Assembly (NCBI GenBank): GCA_021847625.1
Contig: JAJZQK010000046.1
Span: forward strand, 1 to 11,466
DNA from: Chloroflexota bacterium
Lineage (GTDB): Bacteria; Chloroflexota; FW602-bin22; JAMCYS01
Direction: 5' to 3'
DNA: 11,466 nucleotides
Of the stretch, positions 7,350 to 11,466 are shown piece by piece (positions within the stretch are counted from its first letter, which is position 1; every line of letters starts with the position of its first letter). The translations under genes and the position numbers were made by a program. The notes beneath the pieces are model-generated. The model was not told where the DNA came from. It did no database searches and saw only the letters and a list, made by a program, of their open reading frames with translations.

Positions 7350-7407
7350 TTCCTCGTTTCCTCCATTCCAGGCTTTTCCTTCACACTTCCCTTATGCAGG
7401 ATTGTAG

Positions 7408-7418
7408 ACACGCCGTGT
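7408..7418. promoter_or_regulatory. Short dyad upstream of the 6942-7349 gene
   Basis: A perfect inverted repeat ACACG-C-CGTGT. On the minus strand it lies 1 bp before a TACAAT hexamer (7406-7401) that could be a -10 for the HMA2 gene. No convincing -35 was found at 16-18 bp. The placement would suit a repressor or activator site. Confidence 0.3.
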
Positions 7419-7454
7419 AATTAAGGTGCCGCGAGCGGTACCCTTTCTGTAAAC

Positions 7455-7468
7455 GGAATGTCAATTCC
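7455..7468. promoter_or_regulatory. Palindrome overlapping a perfect -35 hexamer
   Basis: GGAAT-GTCA-ATTCC is a 14-bp dyad. Read on the minus strand it contains TTGACA (7464-7459), a perfect -35, pointing towards the HMA2 gene that starts at 7349. The best -10 at 18 bp is TACCGC, which is poor. It could be an operator over a regulated promoter. Confidence 0.3.
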
Positions 7469-7495
7469 TGGTGATAGGTTGGCTGACGTTCGGGA

Positions 7496-7520
7496 GGTCA
7501 AGTCCCTTCTGCCATGTGAA
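7496..7520 (-). repeat. Direct repeat, copy 1, upstream of the HMA2 gene
   Basis: A 25-bp segment identical at 23 positions to 10336-10360. On the minus strand its core reads GGCAGAAGGGACTTGACC. It lies about 147 bp upstream of the HMA2 start at 7349 and just past the 3' end of the ATPase gene. Both copies have the same orientation relative to a downstream minus-strand gene. Confidence 0.7.
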
Positions 7521-7534
7521 AGGGTGATGACCTT

Positions 7535-7548
7535 GCGCCCGACGGCGC
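7535..7548 (-). terminator. Small hairpin after the ATPase stop codon
   Basis: GCGCC (7535-7539), a 4-nt loop and GGCGC (7544-7548), about 10 bp past the ATPase stop. The stem is GC-rich but only 5 bp long and has no T run, so termination would be weak. It may allow read-through into the HMA2 gene. Confidence 0.25.
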
Positions 7549-7557
7549 TTATGGCCA

Positions 7558-10266
7558 CTAGGAGCGCAACCTCTCCTGCCTCCGGCGCAGCCACCGTCTA
7601 ACGGCCTTATCTACCTCGACGGCGAGTAGAACCGTGGCGGCGACCGGTACTATCACGAGCCATTCCCCTAGCGCCAAGGGGTGGATGCTCAGAATGAACT
7701 GCAGGGGGCCCCAGTACAGCGCCGTGATTTGCAGCCCCAGGGCGGCGACTATGCTCGCCAAGAGGAAGCGGTTGGAGAAGGGGTTCATAGTATAGAAGGG
7801 CCGTGTGAACGAACGGCTGTTGAAAATGTGGAAGTTCTGAAAGAGCACCATCGTCGTTACGGCGACAGTCCGTGCGTAGCCTAGATCCGCGCCTGACGTT
7901 AGCTGCCACGTGAACGTGAACAGGGTGCCGAGGAGCAGCACGATGCCCACGAGGACGGTGCGCTCGATCATCAGGCGGGTCAGCATCCCTTCTCTAGGAT
8001 CGCGTGGTGGTCGTAGGCCGATATCCTTCTCTCCCGGCTCAAAGGCCATCGCGACGTCCTGCAGCCCGTTCGTCACAAGGTTAATCCACAACACTTGGGC
8101 TGGCAGGAAGGGCAGGGGTAGGCGGATGGCAATGCTGACGATGATCGTGAGCACTAGCCCCAGACCGGTGGGAATCAGGAACATTATCACCTTACGGATG
8201 TTGTCGAAGACGATCCGACCCTCTTCGACGGCGGCGTAAATGGTGGCGAAGTTATCATCCGCCAGCACCATGTCCGATGCTTCCTTGGCCACGTCGGTAC
8301 CCGTGATGCCCATCGCCACCCCGATATCGGCCTGCTTCAGCGCCGGGGCATCGTTTACCCCGTCGCCAGTCACCGCAACCACCTCGCCGCGTCGGCGGAG
8401 CTGGCGCACCACGCGCAGCTTGTGGTCGGGAGCAGCCCTGGCATAGACAGAGACCTCCTCGACTCTCTCGAACAGATCCTCGTCGCTCATGTGCTCCAAC
8501 GTGGTGCCGTCGATGGCCTCCGCCCCGCCATCAACCGAGATACCCATCCGGTCGGCGACGGCCTTAGCCGTCAGCTTGTGGTCACCGGTAATCATAACGA
8601 CACGCATGCCAGCCCGCTTGCACTTCGTGACCGCCTCGACCGCCTCCTCGCGCGGTGGGTCCAGCAGACCCTGCAAGCCTGCGAATACGAGCCCGTGCTC
8701 CACGTCGTGATGATCGATCTGCTCCACGTCCAGCCCGACATCCTGATAGGCCATGGCAAGCACGCGAAGACCTTCGGCAGCCAGTCGCTGGTTCTGCTCC
8801 ACCACGGCGTTCCGGTCGAGGATGGCTGTGCTCTCGACGTAGGCCGATTCGCACATCCCCAGCACTCGTTCTGGAGCCCCCTTGACGAAAACTAACCTTC
8901 TCCCATCATGCTCGTGCAGGGTGGCCATGTACTGCCGGTCGGATTCGAACGGAATCTCGTCGATAAGGCGGTAGGCCTCCTCCTCCATCTCCTTGTCCAG
9001 CCCGCCCTTCAGCGCCACCACGACAAGAGCGGCCTCGGTTGGGTCACCCTCGGCGCGGTAGCGTTCATCTTCCATGTACACCGAGGACTCGTTGCAGAGG
9101 AGGCCGATACGCAGGGTCAAGGCAAGTGCCCGGTCATCTGTCAGGCCCGCTCTGCGGCCGTCGAGCGAGATCTCGCCCTCGGGTGCATAGCCGGAGCCGG
9201 CGACCTCGTAGACCCGGCCGGCGGTGTGAACCTTCCGCACCGTCATCTCGTTCTTCGTCAGGGTGCCGGTCTTGTCCGAGCAGATGGTCGTGCAGCTGCC
9301 GAGTGTCTCAACCGAAGGGAGCTTGCGGATGATCGCCTGCCGGCGGGCCATCCTGTTTACGCCCACTGCTAGGGCGACGGTTATGGTGACCGGCAGACCC
9401 TCGGGGACCGCGGCCACGGCGGTCGCCACGGCAGTGAGGAGAATATCGGCCAGGCTCTCGCCGGTAAGCAGCCCCAGCGCGAAGACGACGGCGGTCACGC
9501 CGAGCACGACTAGGGCGATAAGGGTGGCAAAGCGCCCCAGCCTCTGTTGTAGTGGCGACTCGACCTCTCCTACCTCTCGCATCCTTGCGGAGATGTTCCC
9601 GAAGGCTGTCGCCATACCCGTGCCGACAACAATGCCAGCCCCCCGACCGCGCGCGACGTTCGTCCCCAGGAAAGCGAGGTTGGTGCGGTCACCCAGAGGC
9701 ACGTTGGGGTACTCGATTTCTCTTGTCTGCTTTGTGACGGGTAGCGACTCACCGGTGAGGGTCGATTCGTCGACCTGTAGTTCAAGGGCGCGGAAGAGAC
9801 GCAGGTCGGCGGGAACCTTGACTCCTGATTCCAGGAGCACCACATCTCCCGGCACCACCTCCCGGGCATCAATCTCTCGCTCCCGGCCATCCCGTAGCAC
9901 GCGCGCCCTAGGGGCCGTCATTTGTGCCAGGGCTCTTAGGGATTGCTCCGCCTTGTATTCCTGCACGAAGCCGACGATGGAGTTCAGGACGACCACGACG
10001 AGGATGAAGGCCACGTCGATGTACTTGCCGAGAAGGAAGGCCACAACCGCGGCGACGAGCAGGATGTAGATCAGGGGGCTGCGGACCTGGTGCAGCAGGA
10101 TTACGATGGGCAGTGCGCGCTCGCCCGATTCCAGTTCGTTCGGGCCGAACCTCTCGAGGCGACTCGACGCTTCCTGGGGGGATAGCCCCTCGTGGCTTGT
10201 TCCTAGGCGCGCAATCACGTCTTCGGTTGGCATCTGGTGCCAGGATGTCTCCTCGCTAGCCCGCAC
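7558..10266 (-). CDS. P2-type cation-transporting ATPase with altered cation-site residues
   Basis: A 902-residue membrane pump from GTG 10266; an AAGGGA 6 nt and an AGGAGG 13 nt upstream support this start, and ATG 10233 is an alternative. Domains in order: N-terminal cation ATPase domain (about 12-75), M1-M2, actuator domain with TGES (171-174), M3-M4 with VPEGLP (Glu289), phosphorylation site CSDKTGTLT (Asp331), nucleotide-binding domain with KGAPE (Lys462), ITGDH (560), hinge TGDGVNDAP (633-641) and six C-terminal membrane segments. Length and order match SERCA/PMR1-like pumps, not the P1B heavy-metal class. In gapless alignment with SERCA M5-M6, Asn768, Glu771 and Asp800 are replaced by Gly701, Leu704 and Asn733, and Glu908 in M8 by Gln810; Glu309, Asn796 and Thr799 are kept. 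Calcium is therefore not a safe substrate call. HMA2-like genes flank it on both sides. Confidence 0.95.
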   Translation of the reverse strand: MRASEETSWHQMPTEDVIARLGTSHEGLSPQEASSRLERFGPNELESGERALPIVILLHQVRSPLIYILLVAAVVAFLLGKYIDVAFILVVVVLNSIVGFVQEYKAEQSLRALAQMTAPRARVLRDGREREIDAREVVPGDVVLLESGVKVPADLRLFRALELQVDESTLTGESLPVTKQTREIEYPNVPLGDRTNLAFLGTNVARGRGAGIVVGTGMATAFGNISARMREVGEVESPLQQRLGRFATLIALVVLGVTAVVFALGLLTGESLADILLTAVATAVAAVPEGLPVTITVALAVGVNRMARRQAIIRKLPSVETLGSCTTICSDKTGTLTKNEMTVRKVHTAGRVYEVAGSGYAPEGEISLDGRRAGLTDDRALALTLRIGLLCNESSVYMEDERYRAEGDPTEAALVVVALKGGLDKEMEEEAYRLIDEIPFESDRQYMATLHEHDGRRLVFVKGAPERVLGMCESAYVESTAILDRNAVVEQNQRLAAEGLRVLAMAYQDVGLDVEQIDHHDVEHGLVFAGLQGLLDPPREEAVEAVTKCKRAGMRVVMITGDHKLTAKAVADRMGISVDGGAEAIDGTTLEHMSDEDLFERVEEVSVYARAAPDHKLRVVRQLRRRGEVVAVTGDGVNDAPALKQADIGVAMGITGTDVAKEASDMVLADDNFATIYAAVEEGRIVFDNIRKVIMFLIPTGLGLVLTIIVSIAIRLPLPFLPAQVLWINLVTNGLQDVAMAFEPGEKDIGLRPPRDPREGMLTRLMIERTVLVGIVLLLGTLFTFTWQLTSGADLGYARTVAVTTMVLFQNFHIFNSRSFTRPFYTMNPFSNRFLLASIVAALGLQITALYWGPLQFILSIHPLALGEWLVIVPVAATVLLAVEVDKAVRRWLRRRQERLRS

Positions 10267-10300
10267 GGTTCGTCCCTTACCTCCTGGTGACCTTGTTAGT

Positions 10301-10316
10301 GCATTTGCAGCATTTG
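10301..10316. repeat. Tandem GCATTTG motif in the ATPase leader
   Basis: GCATTTG occurs twice at a 9-bp period (10301-10307 and 10310-10316) between the 25-bp repeat and the ATPase ribosome site. Spacing near one helical turn would fit a protein-binding site, but two 7-bp copies can arise by chance. Confidence 0.3.
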
Positions 10317-10335
10317 GGCAACAAGTATGCCAAAG

Positions 10336-10360
10336 GGTCAAGTCCCTTCTGCCCTGCGAA
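10336..10360 (-). repeat. Direct repeat, copy 2, upstream of the ATPase
   Basis: Second copy of the 25-bp element (23/25 identical to 7496-7520), lying about 70 bp upstream of the ATPase GTG. In this copy the core sits in a dyad, AAGGG-TCAAGT-CCCTT (plus strand 10334-10349). It fits a transcription-factor site in the ATPase promoter region. Confidence 0.7.
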
Positions 10361-10649
10361 GTGGGCCCTAGCTGCCCGTGAGCGTGCTGATCCTGGCCAC
10401 AATAATGTCGGGCTGCCCCTGGAGGAAATGCGGAAGGCTGTCAGCCTGCCGTCTCGTGAGGTGACCCCGCCTCGGCTTGACGCGGAGGCGTCCTACGATC
10501 GAGTGACGGACCCGTGAGTCGCTAGGCTTGCGAACTGGCGTGGCCTTCCCTCGCTCTCTTAGAAGCCTAGAAGCCAAAAGCGGCGGGTGTTGCGACCGGC
10601 ACCCGGTGGTCGCCGGTGCCCCGGCCCAAGGCTAAGCAGTGAACGGTCG
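10361..10649. other. Gene-free stretch between divergent ATPase and HMA2 genes
   Basis: No gene can be supported here. Two short open frames (plus to 10517, minus from 10577) lack Shine-Dalgarno sites and resemble no family. Visible structures are two GC-rich hairpins: CGCCTC/GAGGCG (10468-10473 with 10485-10490) and ACCGGC/GCCGGT (10595-10600 with 10612-10617). The second lies just upstream of the plus-strand promoter. Confidence 0.5.
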
Positions 10650-10658
10650 TGCTATAAT
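10650..10658 (+). promoter_or_regulatory. Extended -10 promoter for the third HMA2 gene
   Basis: TGC followed by a perfect TATAAT (10653-10658) is an extended -10 element, which can work without a good -35; none is seen upstream. Transcription would start near 10665, leaving a leader of about 144 nt before the start at 10809. That leader contains a 10-codon ATG frame (10743-10775) with no ribosome site. Confidence 0.5.
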
Positions 10659-10808
10659 TACCATAGTGTTACCTGGAACAAGGCCGCTATCTGTTCGCTT
10701 CTATCCCTGCCTGGGCGACCGTGGGCCTTGCTTGGCATCACGATGGCGGCCGCCATGCCACGTGGCGATCAGTGATTCAGTTCGTATTAAAGCCGAAATG
10801 GTGAGCAC

Positions 10809-11312
10809 TTGAGAGAATCGACCACGCCAGAGTTGGGGGCGATTGCCCATTACTCGCCCGGAAGGATTAGGCTGCGTATCGCGAAGCCTTACCGGACGCC
10901 AGGGACTTTCCAGCAGATTGAGGGTTTTCTCTCCACCATGGAGGGAGTGAAGGCCGTCGAGTCCAATCACGCTAGCGGCAGCGTCCTCATTCGCTACGAC
11001 CAGGACGCGCTGGACGCGGAATCCCTTCTCGAGGCCGGCAGACAGCTCGGCATCGTGGGCGCTGCCGCGGAGCCCGAGGTACTGTCTGGCCGTGGTGCCA
11101 ACTGGCGCTCCCAGATTGATACTGATCGCTTGGCCCGAAGCATGCTGCTCCTCGGCGCGGCGGTCGTCGGCGCCCAGATGGGGCCTGCCGTGGGCCTGAG
11201 CAGGCGCATCGGCTCCATCGCCGCCGCCTTCGGCGCCGCCGTCGTCGCACGGCGCGTGCAGGGGTTGCGCTCGCGACGGGAAGCGGCCGGCGATCTGTGG
11301 GACGGTATCTGA
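10809..11312 (+). CDS. Cysteine-free HMA2-like domain protein with hydrophobic tail
   Basis: A 167-residue protein. The start is uncertain. TTG 10809 is the only start upstream of the HMA2 domain after the in-frame stop at 10788, with a partial ribosome site GGTGAG 3 nt upstream. A tiny frame ATG GTG AGC ACT TGA (10798-10812) overlaps it, which could mean translational coupling or a one-base error hiding an ATG start. Residues about 10-80 are HMA2-like: AIAHYSPGRIRLRIA, a helix, GVKAVESNHASGSVLIRYDQ and a second helix. No cysteine is present. Residues about 106-150 are Ala/Gly/Leu-rich and hydrophobic (MLLLGAAVVGAQMG, IGSIAAAFGAAVVA), probably one or two membrane helices, followed by a basic tail. 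The layout, soluble HMA2 then membrane part, echoes the HMA2/SHOCT protein. It is probably transcribed with the DUF5132-like gene that follows 78 bp later. Confidence 0.8.
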   Translation: MRESTTPELGAIAHYSPGRIRLRIAKPYRTPGTFQQIEGFLSTMEGVKAVESNHASGSVLIRYDQDALDAESLLEAGRQLGIVGAAAEPEVLSGRGANWRSQIDTDRLARSMLLLGAAVVGAQMGPAVGLSRRIGSIAAAFGAAVVARRVQGLRSRREAAGDLWDGI

Positions 11313-11352
11313 CCTCAAGCCTGCGCGATATGCAGCTTCTCTGGAGGTCGAG

Positions 11353-11358
11353 TATACT
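11353..11358 (+). promoter_or_regulatory. Possible -10 element before the last gene
   Basis: TATACT matches five of six bases of the -10 consensus and lies 32 bp before ATG 11391. No -35 was found at 16-18 bp and there is no TGn extension, so support is weak. The gene could also be read from the promoter at 10650. Confidence 0.25.
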
Positions 11359-11390
11359 GGTAGTTGAATGCAGTGGGCAGGAGGGTTCTC

Positions 11391-11466
11391 ATGCTGGACG
11401 ATATCCTTGATTCCGTCGGTGGGACGACGGGCCGCATAATCGGGGTTGGCCTTGCGGTTGGTGCTG
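11391..11466 (+). CDS. Start of a small membrane-type gene, DUF5132-like (partial)
   Basis: Only the first 25 codons are inside the window. ATG 11391 has a strong AGGAGG (11379-11384) with a 6-nt spacer. The peptide begins MLDDILDSVGG and continues into a Gly-rich hydrophobic helix (IIGVGLAVGA). This opening resembles DUF5132 proteins, short bacterial membrane proteins that I recall occurring next to HMA2 and P-type ATPase genes. The visible stretch is too short to prove membership. Same strand as the third HMA2 gene and 78 bp after it, so probably one operon. Confidence 0.6.
   Translation, partial: MLDDILDSVGGTTGRIIGVGLAVGA

Noticed and set aside
9263..10069. 268-codon plus-strand frame within the ATPase gene
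   Set aside because: It is antisense to conserved ATPase motifs, is rich in Ser/Arg/Thr as expected of a GC-rich shadow frame, and resembles no family.
7558..10266. Assignment as a calcium ATPase or a named Ctp/Pac gene
   Set aside because: Catalytic motifs support a P2-type pump, but key calcium ligands are replaced, so a specific ion or gene symbol is not supported.
7496..10360. The 25-bp direct repeats as attachment sites or a target duplication around a mobile ATPase gene
   Set aside because: There is no integrase, transposase or terminal inverted repeat, the copies differ at two positions, and the second copy lies inside the ATPase promoter region rather than at an element edge.
10287..10577. 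Short plus and minus frames between the ATPase and the third HMA2 gene
   Set aside because: No ribosome sites, no recognisable domain, and one overlaps the ATPase start and the 25-bp repeat.
1..11466. tRNA, rRNA, CRISPR array or insertion sequence
   Set aside because: Reading both strands showed no cloverleaf-like tRNA with a CCA-type end, no rRNA motifs, no regularly spaced repeats and no transposase-like protein.

Overview
The window is GC-rich, has no RNA genes or mobile elements, and reads as chromosomal DNA of a free-living bacterium. Genes start with strong AGGAGG-type Shine-Dalgarno sites, often at GTG. A Pro/Thr-rich lipoprotein, GT-C-like membrane proteins with attached beta-domains, and stand-alone Clp-repeat and HMA2-type proteins together suggest an uncultured member of Chloroflexota or a neighbouring terrabacterial phylum. 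That placement is inference from gene style, not a database result.

Left part (1-5618), cell envelope and housekeeping: the 3' end of a gene ending in a beta-sandwich-like tail (1-276); a protein with an unrecognised N-terminal domain and two Clp N-terminal repeats but no ATPase (386-1387, +); a complete nitrilase (1437-2423, -); then, divergently, a Pro/Thr-rich lipoprotein (2604-3095) whose stop codon directly abuts the start of an 840-residue polytopic protein with GT-C glycosyltransferase features (3096-5618). The last two look like one translationally coupled unit acting at the cell surface.

Right part (5645-11466), a probable ion-transport or stress island: a BON-domain protein (-), an HMA2-like/SHOCT protein (+) behind a near-consensus promoter, a second HMA2-like protein (-), a large P2-type cation ATPase (-), a third HMA2-like protein (+), and the first 25 codons of a small gene resembling DUF5132 proteins (+). 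All three HMA2-like proteins share an (S/A)PGR(I/L)R motif and contain no cysteine, so they cannot bind metal as classical CxxC HMA domains do.

The ATPase has every catalytic P-type motif. Aligned without gaps to the SERCA M5-M6 region, however, it lacks most calcium-coordinating side chains. A 25-bp sequence (23/25 identical) lies upstream of both minus-strand transport genes and may be a shared regulatory site.

The most interesting system here is this ATPase with its scattered cysteine-free HMA2 partners, the BON protein and the DUF5132-like protein. Their cooperation is inferred from clustering and shared domains, not demonstrated.
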